Source: Pseudobdellovibrionaceae bacterium (GTDB taxonomy: Bacteria; Bdellovibrionota; Bdellovibrionia; Bdellovibrionales; Bdellovibrionaceae). From it: a stretch of DNA of 64,000 nucleotides. The stretch's first letter is position 1; each line of letters begins with the position of its first letter. Where the stretch lies: contig JAHBUS010000002.1 of NCBI GenBank assembly GCA_019637955.1, positions 62,001-126,000 on the forward strand, given 5' to 3'. Below the pieces are notes generated by a model. That model worked only from the letters and a program-made list of their open reading frames with translations. It was not told the DNA's origin and did no database searches. This document shows, one piece after another, positions 43,690 to 52,716 of the stretch. Made by a program: the position numbers and the translations under genes.

Positions 43690-44274
43690 TTATTGAGCGC
43701 CGTTGGCGCGCAGAGTTTCTTGCAGCGCTTTGATGATCGGGCTGACTTGCAACTTCAAAAGGTTGTAGATCTCTTTTTGAACCATGCCGCTCGAGTAGTT
43801 GGGGGCTTGGTGCGCCGAAGCGGTGAGTTCGGCTTGACCGCCCGAAGACGTCTTGTTGAAGCAAATCGAAACATTGAGTTGATCGTAAACGTCGGTCAGA
43901 GTCTGGCTCGAGCGCGTGAGATCAATCGTCATCGCGTAGTTTTTCTCGCAGCGGCCCGAGGTCGAACGGACCGAAACTTCGGCGTTCATATCGACCGTTT
44001 GGCAAACGAAGAGCACGCATTTTTGGATCGAAACTTTGAGCGTGGGGTTGCTTTGCGTGCCGCCCACCTGAAGGGGAGACACGATTTTGCTGCCCGAATC
44101 CAAAGCGACCTTATAGCGGTTGAAGATCCCTTTCACGTTGTCGATCGTTTTATCGAGAACCGTGTCCACGTCCTTGGCGGTCACTTTGATGGTCTCTTTC
44201 GCGAGGGCATCCGAAGCCGCGAACGCAAAAGACGAGCTGAACAGGGCCACGGTCAATACCAAGATCGATTTCAT
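43690..44274 (-). CDS. Periplasmic protein of unknown function
   Basis: The 194-residue precursor has a signal peptide (SILVLTVALFSSSFAFAAS) with GGAGAT before the ATG. The mature part has a helix KVTAKDVDTVLDKTIDNVKG, a beta-rich middle with Cys pairs (SIQKCVLFVCQTVD, GRCEKNY, SICFNK), and a C-terminal helix. A terminator follows. No family recognised. Confidence 0.72.
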   Translation of the reverse strand: MKSILVLTVALFSSSFAFAASDALAKETIKVTAKDVDTVLDKTIDNVKGIFNRYKVALDSGSKIVSPLQVGGTQSNPTLKVSIQKCVLFVCQTVDMNAEVSVRSTSGRCEKNYAMTIDLTRSSQTLTDVYDQLNVSICFNKTSSGGQAELTASAHQAPNYSSGMVQKEIYNLLKLQVSPIIKALQETLRANGAQ

Positions 44275-44415
44275 TGTCTAATCTCCATTTAAAGAGGTCC
44301 TCAGGGGCGGGCCTCGATGTTTTTGATGATGGGCTCATCTCCACAAAAGATGCCATGAGAGTTCGGCACTGCCTCCGGCTGTATCATAGATGAGCCTGAG
44401 GGTTTGGACTTTTTT

Positions 44416-45186
44416 TCAGGCCTGTGCCGACTTTGAGCACCAATAAAGGTCGGTCCGGTACGGGATGGTGAGGGTCGAATCAGGGGCCACGGATTCGCCC
44501 AGAGCCCTCACGTTCGATAAAAGCTCAGTCTTTTCGGGGCCGTCGAGAGCCGCCACAAAACTAATGGAGGCCACACGGTCCACCAAGATATCCACATTCC
44601 CCTGTTGGTCGTGTCGAAACGATTTTGAATGCAACGGCGTGAAGATTGAGGGCTGCGCGAAGGCCTCGCGCCAGCGTCCCGACGTGTACCGGGGCGTTTC
44701 GCCCTCAAAGGGCGCGAGCAGGGCGGTGAGTGTCTGCACCCAAGGCACGCTCTCATCGCGCGCGTTCCAGATGAGGACAAGACGCCCGCCCGGCGCGAGC
44801 ACGCGGTGAAACTCACGCAAAGCTTCACGCCCGCGAAACCAGTGAAAAGCCTGCGCCACGACGATGGCATCGAAGGCGCCGTCTTGAAACGGAAGGCTCT
44901 CCGCGGAACCTTCAAAAATCTTCACGTCGGGGACCTGCTTCTGAAATTCGGCTCGCATCCCGGCGACCGGTTCCACCGCGGTCACATTCCAGCGGCGCTG
45001 GGCCAAGAGATGCGTGAACTTTCCGGTGCCAGCACCGACATCCAAAAGGCGGGTGCTCGGGCCGAAACCCAAGTCCGACGCCAAAAAATCGAGAGCCTGT
45101 GACGGATAGTCGGGACGGCCTTTGGTGTAAGCCTGAGCGGCGCGATCGAATCCGGTTTGCGCTGTGGGATGAATGTGCTGAGTCAT
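44416..45186 (-). CDS. Class I SAM-dependent methyltransferase
   Basis: The 256-residue protein has the SAM-binding motif I RLLDVGAGTGKFTHLLA, motif II with acidic residue in VTAVEPVAG, then FEGSAESLPFQDGAFDAIVVAQAFHWF and LAPGGRLVLIWNARDE. It belongs to the Methyltransf_11 group near the ubiE/trans-aconitate branches. Substrate unknown. Single gene between unrelated neighbours. Confidence 0.88.
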   Translation of the reverse strand: MTQHIHPTAQTGFDRAAQAYTKGRPDYPSQALDFLASDLGFGPSTRLLDVGAGTGKFTHLLAQRRWNVTAVEPVAGMRAEFQKQVPDVKIFEGSAESLPFQDGAFDAIVVAQAFHWFRGREALREFHRVLAPGGRLVLIWNARDESVPWVQTLTALLAPFEGETPRYTSGRWREAFAQPSIFTPLHSKSFRHDQQGNVDILVDRVASISFVAALDGPEKTELLSNVRALGESVAPDSTLTIPYRTDLYWCSKSAQA

Positions 45187-45222
45187 TTGTAAACTCCCGG
45201 TTTTTTGCTAGAGTTAGCCCCG

Positions 45223-46320
45223 ATGATCTCGAGCCTCAAAGAAAAAGCACTGAGTTATTACGAAAAGAACGAAACCAAGGTCGATATCGGTTTCTTTCTC
45301 GCCGGGGTTGTCTTCGATATCTTCACGCTCTCGGACATCGACGATCCGCTGTCGATCGCGCAGCAAGTGATTTATCTTGTGCTGGTCGGAAGTCTTCTGA
45401 TGCAGGACTTTTTGGTTTCTCAGAACTTGGCGCTACCACCGCGCTGGTTGTCAAAAATTTGGAACTACCGCGATGCGATCCTGCACTTCTTCATGGGAAG
45501 CCTGCTCAGTCTGTATTCGCTGTTCTTCATCAAGAGTTCGTCGTTCTGGTCTTCGTTCCTCTTTTTGGGCGTGATGCTGGGGTTGATGGTCGCCAATGAG
45601 CTCAAGCAAGTTCAGAAAAACGTCATCAACTTAAAAGTCGGCCTGTATTTTATATGCCTCTTTTCATTTTTCTCGATGATCTACCCGGTGGTGTTGGGCT
45701 TCGTCGGCTGGACTCCCTTCTTGCTCGCCACGGCAACGACCTTGTTGGCGCTTTGGTTGTGTTGGCGTCACCTCGCTTCGAAAATCTCCGATCGTAAACT
45801 TCTCGGGTTGAAGGTCGGCGCGCCGGGAGCGGGCGTTATCCTTTTGTTTGTCGTTTTCTACGTGTTCGGCTGGATTCCGCCGGTGCCGCTGTCGGTGCAA
45901 GACATGGGCGTTTACCACAAGGTCGAAAAATCCAACGGCAATTTCACGGTCTTTCACGAAAAACCCGTTTGGAAGTTTTGGGAGACGGGGGATCAAGACT
46001 TTATCGCCGAGCCCGGAGATGCCATTTATTTCTTCGCCAAGATTTTTTCGCCGGGGCGTTTTGATGATTCGGTGATTTTGCATTGGCAGTACAAGGACAT
46101 CCGCCAAGGCTGGAAGACCACCGATAAGGTCCCCATGCGCGTGACCGGTGGGCGCAAGGGCGGTTACCGCGGTTTTGCGACCAAGCAAAACTACTCACCC
46201 GGAGACTGGCGCGTGAAAGTGGAGACCACCGATGGGCGCGAAATTGGACGGTTCAATTTTCAGGTGACGACGGTGGAGACGGCCAATCCCGATCGCATCT
46301 TGATCGGCGAAAACCAATAA
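45223..46320 (+). CDS. Membrane protein with C-terminal DUF2914 domain
   Basis: The 365-residue protein has about seven membrane helices (through about residue 225), then a soluble domain reading WKFWETGDQDFIAEPGDAI, VILHWQYKDI and KQNYSPGDWRVKVETTDGRE, which is the DUF2914 pattern. Function unknown. An in-frame ATG six codons earlier is equally possible; neither has a strong ribosome-binding site. Confidence 0.75.
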   Translation: MISSLKEKALSYYEKNETKVDIGFFLAGVVFDIFTLSDIDDPLSIAQQVIYLVLVGSLLMQDFLVSQNLALPPRWLSKIWNYRDAILHFFMGSLLSLYSLFFIKSSSFWSSFLFLGVMLGLMVANELKQVQKNVINLKVGLYFICLFSFFSMIYPVVLGFVGWTPFLLATATTLLALWLCWRHLASKISDRKLLGLKVGAPGAGVILLFVVFYVFGWIPPVPLSVQDMGVYHKVEKSNGNFTVFHEKPVWKFWETGDQDFIAEPGDAIYFFAKIFSPGRFDDSVILHWQYKDIRQGWKTTDKVPMRVTGGRKGGYRGFATKQNYSPGDWRVKVETTDGREIGRFNFQVTTVETANPDRILIGENQ

Positions 46321-46333
46321 AGACCTTCTCAAT

Positions 46334-46930
46334 TTAACCGAGTTTCTTTTTAATTTCGCGGATCTGTTGCAAGTGCAGCCCCGCATGGATCGGTAGCAGC
46401 CAAAACCATTCGTGCGCGTTCATGGGGCCAAACCAGGGGTGCGGCCACTTCAGCTGGCGGAGCTTTTCGCCTTTGGCGGCGTTGATCTTGCCGATGCAGC
46501 TGGTGACGTACTCTTCAAAGTAGATGAGCGTTTCTTCGGGAGTCATCTGTCCCGCCGGTTTGACTTTGGCGGTGTCGACTTCGGAGGCGGGCACTTCGCC
46601 GTTGCTGAGGGTGACGACCAAGCTTTGAATGCCGCTGCCGACAATCACGATGTGCTCGAGCGTTTCTTTGAGGTTCCAAAAGCGCGAGCTGTCTTCGAGG
46701 CCTCGCTGAGGTGGGATCAGAATCTTGGCGCTCCACTTGTTGTAAGGGACGCTCGAAACTTCGTTCAAAATCGTGCCGTGAATTTTGTAGAAGAGTTTTT
46801 CATTGTGCAGCCAATCCGAAGTCGCGGCGATGCGCGGCCGCACGTACCAGCGCATGAGCATGCGATGGTGCATCGGGATTCCCGCGCCGGGTGCATCAAG
46901 CTGAGGTGTTTGCTGCGGAAGCTGCGCCAT
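46334..46930 (-). CDS. DinB-like (metal-binding four-helix) protein
   Basis: The 198-residue protein has the DinB-type histidine set: ETLEHIVIVGSG in the middle and LPIHAGLHLQQI near the C-terminus (HxxxH). Such proteins bind a divalent metal in a four-helix bundle, and some are thiol-dependent transferases. The ATG at 46930 is preferred to an upstream TTG. Substrate unknown. Confidence 0.75.
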   Translation of the reverse strand: MAQLPQQTPQLDAPGAGIPMHHRMLMRWYVRPRIAATSDWLHNEKLFYKIHGTILNEVSSVPYNKWSAKILIPPQRGLEDSSRFWNLKETLEHIVIVGSGIQSLVVTLSNGEVPASEVDTAKVKPAGQMTPEETLIYFEEYVTSCIGKINAAKGEKLRQLKWPHPWFGPMNAHEWFWLLPIHAGLHLQQIREIKKKLG

Positions 46931-47081
46931 GGGGATCAGGATATTCCCGGGCCTCAGGGGCGACAAATGAAATTCTTTCCAGCCTCTGTTAGCGGCGTCG
47001 ACAGGGGCGACCGCGCCGTCCCCCGTTAATTTCGAGATGAAGGCGATTTTGCGGGGTCTCAGTTTTGATAGAAGCCCGGGA

Positions 47082-47939
47082 ATGAAGATTCATGCCTTAC
47101 TCTTGAGCCTCGCGCTTGTCGCCGTCACCACCGCCGCTCCGGCCAAGGTTTACTGCGCTCAAGTTTACCCCACCCCCGTCGACAATGGTCCGATCTCACG
47201 TTTTGGCGCGATGAACTCCCAAGTTCAAGACCGTCTTCCGGAGTTGTTCCGCCTGCTCGTTTGGAACGTGAAAAAGAACGAAATCAAAGGGATGGTCGAG
47301 GATTACCGGCAAATCAGCCAGGACGCTCATCTTGTTTTACTGCAAGAAATGATCGATCAGCCGCAGCTCATGGTCGACATGACGCTGGCGAAGCCCGATC
47401 TCACATGGACCATGGCCCGCGCGTTTTTCTGGAAGTCCACTCAGTCTTATACCGGGGTCGCGACGGGTTCAACCGCCCGCCCGATCCGGATGGAGCCCTA
47501 CCTCTCTCCCGTGGCCGAACCGATCGCCAAAACCCCGAAGAGCGTGATGCTGTCGGAGTACGAAATCGGAAACAGCGGTGCCCGGCTGATGGTCGTTAAT
47601 ATCCACGCGATCAACTTCGTTTCGCAATCCTCTTTTGCTGCGCATATCGATCAGGTCGTGTCTTTGATCCGCGACCACGTCGGCCCTTTGGTTGTCGCTG
47701 GTGATTTTAATACGTGGACCGATCCGCGCCTCATTTACCTTGAACGCGCGATGAACAAGCTCGGCCTAAAGAACTTGGATCTGGGCAAAGCGGGTTGGCT
47801 GAATGCTTTCGACCATGTGTTCGCGCGCGGACTGCGCGTTGAGCAGTCGATCGGTCTTGATCGCATCGTGACGTCCGATCATAAGCCGCTGCTCGTGGAC
47901 CTTGTTTACGATCCCCACGCGGTGTCACCTCTTCCTTAA
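47082..47939 (+). CDS. Exported endonuclease/exonuclease/phosphatase-family protein
   Basis: The 285-residue precursor has a signal peptide (IHALLLSLALVAVTTAAPA). Its motifs are FRLLVWNVKKN, VLLQEMIDQ, VVNIHAINF, LVVAGDFNTWTD, FDHVFARGL and IVTSDHKPLLVDLVY, covering the metal (Asn, Glu, Asp) and catalytic (His) positions of the EEP superfamily. Likely a secreted DNase or phosphodiesterase. The preceding in-frame ATG at 47037 is less likely because it would bury the signal peptide. Confidence 0.87.
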   Translation: MKIHALLLSLALVAVTTAAPAKVYCAQVYPTPVDNGPISRFGAMNSQVQDRLPELFRLLVWNVKKNEIKGMVEDYRQISQDAHLVLLQEMIDQPQLMVDMTLAKPDLTWTMARAFFWKSTQSYTGVATGSTARPIRMEPYLSPVAEPIAKTPKSVMLSEYEIGNSGARLMVVNIHAINFVSQSSFAAHIDQVVSLIRDHVGPLVVAGDFNTWTDPRLIYLERAMNKLGLKNLDLGKAGWLNAFDHVFARGLRVEQSIGLDRIVTSDHKPLLVDLVYDPHAVSPLP

Positions 47940-48040
47940 TCGCCCTGGAATAAAATCCCAAAAAAGTCTTGCTTGAGCCCTGGGGGCTCACATAAAAACG
48001 GTCTGCTTCTCGCCCACGACGGGGCGGGGGAGGGAGACTT

Positions 48041-48403
48041 ATGCGTTTGTTTTTGCTCACTTTTTTGATGATGGCGCCGCTGGCCGCGAAAGCCACAATT
48101 CTGAACTGGGACCCCCGCATCAGCTTGTCTGAGGCCCGCACCGAAATGGTGGTCGAGGCGTCGACGATGATGGAAACCGAGTGGGCTGAAGGCACGATCA
48201 AGTGCGACTTTGAAAGCCAAGAGCATCTCGAACTTCTGCGCGCGGATTTCGATGGCGCGCAAGTGAAGACCTTCACCGTGGCTTCGGCCGCGACCGTGGG
48301 CGGTCCCACCTGCCCCGGACAAGTTTTTTCTTGTGAGACCACGTTCACCTGGCTCTCGTTCCAAGAGTGGGACGTGAAGAGCGTTTGCGAAGACCCTTCT
48401 TAA
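48041..48403 (+). CDS. Small periplasmic protein of unknown function
   Basis: The 120-residue precursor has a signal peptide (LFLLTFLMMAPLAAKA) with GGGAGGGAGA before the ATG. The mature part has three Cys (TIKCDFES, GPTCPGQVFSCET, KSVCEDPS, the last pair near the end). It precedes the membrane gene by 12 bases and starts the cytochrome block. No family recognised. Confidence 0.65.
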   Translation: MRLFLLTFLMMAPLAAKATILNWDPRISLSEARTEMVVEASTMMETEWAEGTIKCDFESQEHLELLRADFDGAQVKTFTVASAATVGGPTCPGQVFSCETTFTWLSFQEWDVKSVCEDPS

Positions 48404-48415
48404 GGAGAAACCCCG

Positions 48416-49021
48416 ATGGTACAGGTCGATATTTTTTGGTCGTACGGTTTGAGCGCGGGACTGGCTTTGGCCGGTCACAAAGTTCTGAAGAACACCAAGT
48501 CTTGGTATAACAACGAGATCTTCTTGTTCAGCGTTCTTTGGACCGCGTGCATCTTCGCACCCTCGGGCCTGTACCTGCTCTGGACGAACCCCGCTTGGGA
48601 GACCATGTTTGTTGCGCGCAACTTTGAGAGTCTTCCGCCGTGGCTGGTCGCTCTGTTCGCGATCACCAATGTCACGCAAGGCGTGCTGGGCTTTTACGTG
48701 ACGGCCAAACTCATCCGTGCGGACAAATGGCGCGCGGCTGTTTGGCAGCCGATCTGGTCGCACATGGCGATGTTCTTTATTCTGGTTGTGGGTTGGGATG
48801 GAACCGGCTACCGCCGCTTCTTCTACGCGGGCACCGGTGAAGACTGGCACACGGGCGTGGAGTATCCGATCACGGCGTTCTTCTCGTCGCCGATTTTCTA
48901 CGCGCTGTTGATCCTGGGCGTGTTTTTCATTCCCTCGTACTTAGGTCTTGTTCGCCACTTTATGCGCGCCTCGACTGTCTCCGAGGCGGCTCGTGCCGCC
49001 TCGACTTCCGTCGAAAAGTAA
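48416..49021 (+). CDS. Polytopic membrane protein of unknown function
   Basis: The 201-residue protein has about five membrane helices (WSYGLSAGLALAGH, FSVLWTACIFAPSGLYLLW, WLVALFAITNVTQGVLGFYV, SHMAMFFILVVGW, IFYALLILGVFFIPSYLGL) and Arg/Trp-rich loops (GYRRFFYAGTGEDWHTG). It lies between a small exported protein and the dihaem cytochrome gene. It may be the inner-membrane partner of those cytochromes; that is inference only. Confidence 0.65.
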   Translation: MVQVDIFWSYGLSAGLALAGHKVLKNTKSWYNNEIFLFSVLWTACIFAPSGLYLLWTNPAWETMFVARNFESLPPWLVALFAITNVTQGVLGFYVTAKLIRADKWRAAVWQPIWSHMAMFFILVVGWDGTGYRRFFYAGTGEDWHTGVEYPITAFFSSPIFYALLILGVFFIPSYLGLVRHFMRASTVSEAARAASTSVEK

Positions 49022-49047
49022 CCGTAACATTGTTTGTTGTCGTCCTT

Positions 49048-49107
49048 TTGAAAGAACCGACCCTAAACTGAAATCGATCCGACTTTCAGTAAAAGAGGTT
49101 CTTTCAA
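49048..49107 (+). promoter_or_regulatory. Structured leader hiding the cytochrome start
   Basis: An 11-bp perfect outer stem pairs TTGAAAGAACC (49048-49058) with GGTTCTTTCAA (49097-49107), the last base being the A of the start ATG. An inner 7-bp stem pairs ACTGAAA (49067-49073) with TTTCAGT (49084-49090). Together they would close the ribosome-binding region of the next gene. It fits an RNA thermometer or a regulated leader; no known riboswitch consensus is recognised. Confidence 0.5.
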
Positions 49108-51794
49108 TGAAGAGAGTTTCCTGGCTCCATAAAGGAAGTGGCTCGCGCCACTTCGCCGTCGTCGCCCTGGCTGTTCTTGCCGTCGCGCTTGTCGTCCCGG
49201 CATGTCTTTCCACCAACAACCGTTCGCAACCAGAGAATGCCAAGCGAACACCTTCTTCTGAGCTTGAGGGTGTTTACGATAAATTCTCGGAAAAAGGTTA
49301 CGAAGAGGCCACCCACCGGCAAATGCAAGAAGGGCGCACCCTCTCGCGCGAGCAGATCGTCAATGAGATGGCTGGCCGCGAGATTTGGTACAAAAGTGCG
49401 CCGAATGGCCGCTTTCATACTTACGTTTTCGGTCAACGCGTGAACGCGCCCATCGATTGGTACCGCGTCTTGCGCACCGACCAGCGCTGGCAGCGCTTCA
49501 ATATCTGGGGCGTGATGAACGATCCCGATTGCTGCACGCCCGGCCGCGATTGCGATCAAAAAGGCGCTAAGTTCAAGGGCCGTTCGGTCACGCTGCAAGA
49601 CACTTACGGTCTCGATTACTGCCCTGGTGACGAAGAGCTCTTGGGTTACGTCGGTGCCGAAGACTCGGATTACCGCAAGGTCGATCCGGCGTGCTCGAAC
49701 CCCGCGGTCAAGGCGGCGGATATTTTAGACAAGAATCCCCGCGAAAACGCCTGTGAACTGGCGTTCGGAACTTCGACCGGCGCGGTTGGTTTCCGTAAGT
49801 TTCCGAATCCTCGTTTCAATGCCGCCCGTTGGAAAAAAATGAATGAAGCCGAACTGGCCAAGAAAGGCCAGCGTTGGGACGGCACGAGCTGGGATGGTCT
49901 GACGCTTCGTGAAGTTGAGGGCTCGGTAGAGCCTCCCTTCCGCGTCGCGATCAGCTGCGCGTCTTGCCACGTCTCGTTTGATCCTTCGCGCCCTCCGCGC
50001 GACCTGAATCATCCCGAATGGAACAATCTCTCGGGTACGGTCGGCAATCAGTACATTCAGATCTCCGAGATTCTGGGTTCGGGAACTCGTCCCGATTCGC
50101 TCGAGCAGCAGCTTTTCATCCCGATGGGCCGCGCGGGCGCGACCGACACTTCGGCCGTTCCGAACGACACCGTCGGCAATCCCGGAACGATCAATGCGGT
50201 GATCAATATCCCGCAGCGTCCGCAGTTCACCGACAAGGTGTCGCGTTGGTTCCATGTCCCGTCTTGCGATCCTAAAAAAGGCGATTGCCAAGAGGTCAAT
50301 TACAAGACCGGTCAGAAAAAATACTGGCAGTGGGACACCAAAGACATGAAGGTCTTCCATATCTTGAAAGGCGGCGAGGACTCGGTGGGGGCGGATCTCG
50401 CGGTTCAGCGCGTTTACGTCAACATCGGCATGTGCGCCGAGCAGTGCTGGATGAACCATCACATGGACCTGCGCGCCCTCAATCCGCACGACCGCGGATT
50501 CGGCCAGACACCCTTTAATATCGCCCAGTGCCGACGCGACTGCGCTCCCTGGCGCGCCAACGAAGACCGCGTGACCGACATCGTTCAATTCTTGTTGTCG
50601 GCGCGCCCGACGGATTTGAAGCAAGGTCTGAAAAACACGTCGAAAATCTCGGCGGACAGCCCTGAAGAGCTCGATGCGAAATTCCAAGATTTCCTCGAAG
50701 GCCGTTACGGCGCGGGCTCCGTGGCTCGTGGCCGCGACATTTTCGCGAAAAACTGCGCGAGCTGCCATTCGTCACAAAATCAGAACAAAGCGGACCTGAC
50801 TCCCACGGCCGAAGATTTCACGTCGGTGGATTTCGCCAAAGAAGTCACGCTTCCTTCGGGCGAAGTGATCCGCGCCGATTGGATGGGCAACGAAAAATCA
50901 ACCAGCGCTTCGGAGATCGGCACGTACCGTTGCCGCGCTCACCACACCAATCACATGAAGGGCCATCTCTGGGAGCAGTTCGCGTCCAACTCCTATTGGA
51001 ACAAACCCGCGACCAGCCGCGACCCGAAAGGTAAACCGATCGCGGGCGGTCCGGGCTACTACCGAAACATCTCGCTCATCAACGTTTGGGCCTTCGCGCC
51101 CTTCTTGCACAACAACGCCGTGGGACCCGAGGTTTGCGGACGTCCCGAGGGTGCCGGTCTCGAAGTGCATAGCAACACTTATGAGGGCGAGCAGATCGAT
51201 CCCAAAACCAAACGCACGTGCGATATGAAATTCGATGCATCGATCGAAGGCCGCCTAAAAGTGTATGAGGCTTCGATGGACGAACTTCTCACCGAAGAGT
51301 CCAAGCGTAAGAAAAAAATCACGCGCGCCGACGTGCCCATCCGTTTGCCTTTGGGCATGAGCCTGAAGTCCTTGGGTCAGCCCGCGCGCAAGTTCTATCT
51401 CGAGTTTCCCGCGGGCACGCCCATCGCGACCATCGGCAATTTGGATCTGAAGGGTCTGGTCGCCGATATCATGGGGAGCCTGAAGTACATCGACAATGAG
51501 GCCGAGTACAACAAGTACTGGAACGAGCAGGCCGGTGTCGGCGGCGCCGAAATGGCGGCGGCGGTGAAGGGAACTCTCGCGCTGTTCAAAAACATCAAAG
51601 ACGTGCAGGCGATCAACGGTGTCATCACCGAACTGCAAGCCTCGATCCGCGAGAACAGCAATGAGCGTCTGAAAACGTACATGAAGTATTACTCGAACTG
51701 CTTGGCCTCTTACGAAAATGTCGGCCACAACATCGGTGTGAATCTTCCTCAACAGGACAAGAACGCTTTGAAGGCCTTCTTGGCGACATTCTAA
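49107..51794 (+). CDS. Large dihaem cytochrome c lipoprotein
   Basis: The 895-residue precursor has a probable lipobox (VVPAC, Cys33) and two CASCH haem motifs at about 284-288 and 550-554. Additional Cys clusters include NDPDCCTPGRDCD and CAEQCWMNHH. The segment SLINVWAFAPFLHNNAVGP resembles the conserved Trp/Phe/His region of dihaem oxygenases and peroxidases of the RoxA/MauG/CcpA superfamily. It may be a surface dihaem oxidase or peroxidase. I chose the ATG at 49107 because the upstream open frame lies in the structured leader and the preceding gene. Confidence 0.85.
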   Translation: MKRVSWLHKGSGSRHFAVVALAVLAVALVVPACLSTNNRSQPENAKRTPSSELEGVYDKFSEKGYEEATHRQMQEGRTLSREQIVNEMAGREIWYKSAPNGRFHTYVFGQRVNAPIDWYRVLRTDQRWQRFNIWGVMNDPDCCTPGRDCDQKGAKFKGRSVTLQDTYGLDYCPGDEELLGYVGAEDSDYRKVDPACSNPAVKAADILDKNPRENACELAFGTSTGAVGFRKFPNPRFNAARWKKMNEAELAKKGQRWDGTSWDGLTLREVEGSVEPPFRVAISCASCHVSFDPSRPPRDLNHPEWNNLSGTVGNQYIQISEILGSGTRPDSLEQQLFIPMGRAGATDTSAVPNDTVGNPGTINAVINIPQRPQFTDKVSRWFHVPSCDPKKGDCQEVNYKTGQKKYWQWDTKDMKVFHILKGGEDSVGADLAVQRVYVNIGMCAEQCWMNHHMDLRALNPHDRGFGQTPFNIAQCRRDCAPWRANEDRVTDIVQFLLSARPTDLKQGLKNTSKISADSPEELDAKFQDFLEGRYGAGSVARGRDIFAKNCASCHSSQNQNKADLTPTAEDFTSVDFAKEVTLPSGEVIRADWMGNEKSTSASEIGTYRCRAHHTNHMKGHLWEQFASNSYWNKPATSRDPKGKPIAGGPGYYRNISLINVWAFAPFLHNNAVGPEVCGRPEGAGLEVHSNTYEGEQIDPKTKRTCDMKFDASIEGRLKVYEASMDELLTEESKRKKKITRADVPIRLPLGMSLKSLGQPARKFYLEFPAGTPIATIGNLDLKGLVADIMGSLKYIDNEAEYNKYWNEQAGVGGAEMAAAVKGTLALFKNIKDVQAINGVITELQASIRENSNERLKTYMKYYSNCLASYENVGHNIGVNLPQQDKNALKAFLATF

Positions 51795-51807
51795 GGTGGA
51801 GGCTCAG

Positions 51808-52716
51808 ATGAAAAAAACATTCTTGGCAGTCGTTGTTATTCTGACCGGCCTCGCCGCCCAAGCTCAAGTACGCTTCATGCCCTTGTCGCAAGGACCTGGC
51901 GATCCGAAACACTATTCAAAAAAACCCGATTTTGCGGTTCTCGAGGCGAAGTTGCCCCTGACGCCGAAAGAGCGTTTGGGACTCACGCGTGAAGCGCTGA
52001 TGAAAATGGACCAAGAGCAGCTCGATCAGCTGTACGGACGTTTGCAATCGGGTCCCATCCCGGTGGGCGATTACAAAGGCACCGTGCTGATCAAGAACGA
52101 AACCATCGTTGAAACCGAGCAAAAGCTTTTGAAGTCTTTGTTCGAGAAATCGATCTGGGGCGTGTTCGGTAAGCTCGCGCTCGCGGGGATTTGCATGAGC
52201 CGTGACCGTATGGAGTGCCTGTCGGAGTGGCTCTGGTACGGGAAGCGTTTCTACGCGGTGAATGAATTCGGCGAACTTCAGCTTCGCAACGCGGTTTCTC
52301 CGCGCGTGCGCACCGAGTATCTGCTCAAAAAAGCGGGCCTCGAGAAGATGATCGAGCCCCTGAGCCGCGCTCCCGTTCAAAAGTTTAACGGCAGCGACAT
52401 GCTCATGATGTTCCCCGCGCACGTCTATTGCGGTTTGAGCTTGGTCGACACCCGTCACGAGTCGATCATCATCGACTACGCGTACGGCGACGACTTCAAA
52501 CCCTACATCCCCGAAATCGACGGGATCGTGGGCCGCGAAGGAAAATGGATCCGCGACGAAATCCGCATGATCCGCCCGGGCTTGTACCTGGGTCGCGCCT
52601 ACATGGACCGCATCTTCCTGCTCAACTTCGTTCTTGAGAACAAAGAGGTCGCCAAGACCAATACTGAAGTCAGCGCTTGGAAGAACAAATGCTGGACCGG
52701 AGATTCTTGGCAGTAA
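51808..52716 (+). CDS. Exported protein within the cytochrome block
   Basis: The 302-residue precursor has a signal peptide (KTFLAVVVILTGLAAQAQ) and GGAGG before the ATG. The mature protein has PAHVYCGLSLVDTRHESI, then IIDYAYGDDFKPYIPEIDG, and ends WKNKCWTGDSWQ. No haem motif. Its stop overlaps the start of the next gene in TAATG, so it is coupled to the second cytochrome. No family recognised; it is likely an accessory protein. Confidence 0.7.
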   Translation: MKKTFLAVVVILTGLAAQAQVRFMPLSQGPGDPKHYSKKPDFAVLEAKLPLTPKERLGLTREALMKMDQEQLDQLYGRLQSGPIPVGDYKGTVLIKNETIVETEQKLLKSLFEKSIWGVFGKLALAGICMSRDRMECLSEWLWYGKRFYAVNEFGELQLRNAVSPRVRTEYLLKKAGLEKMIEPLSRAPVQKFNGSDMLMMFPAHVYCGLSLVDTRHESIIIDYAYGDDFKPYIPEIDGIVGREGKWIRDEIRMIRPGLYLGRAYMDRIFLLNFVLENKEVAKTNTEVSAWKNKCWTGDSWQ

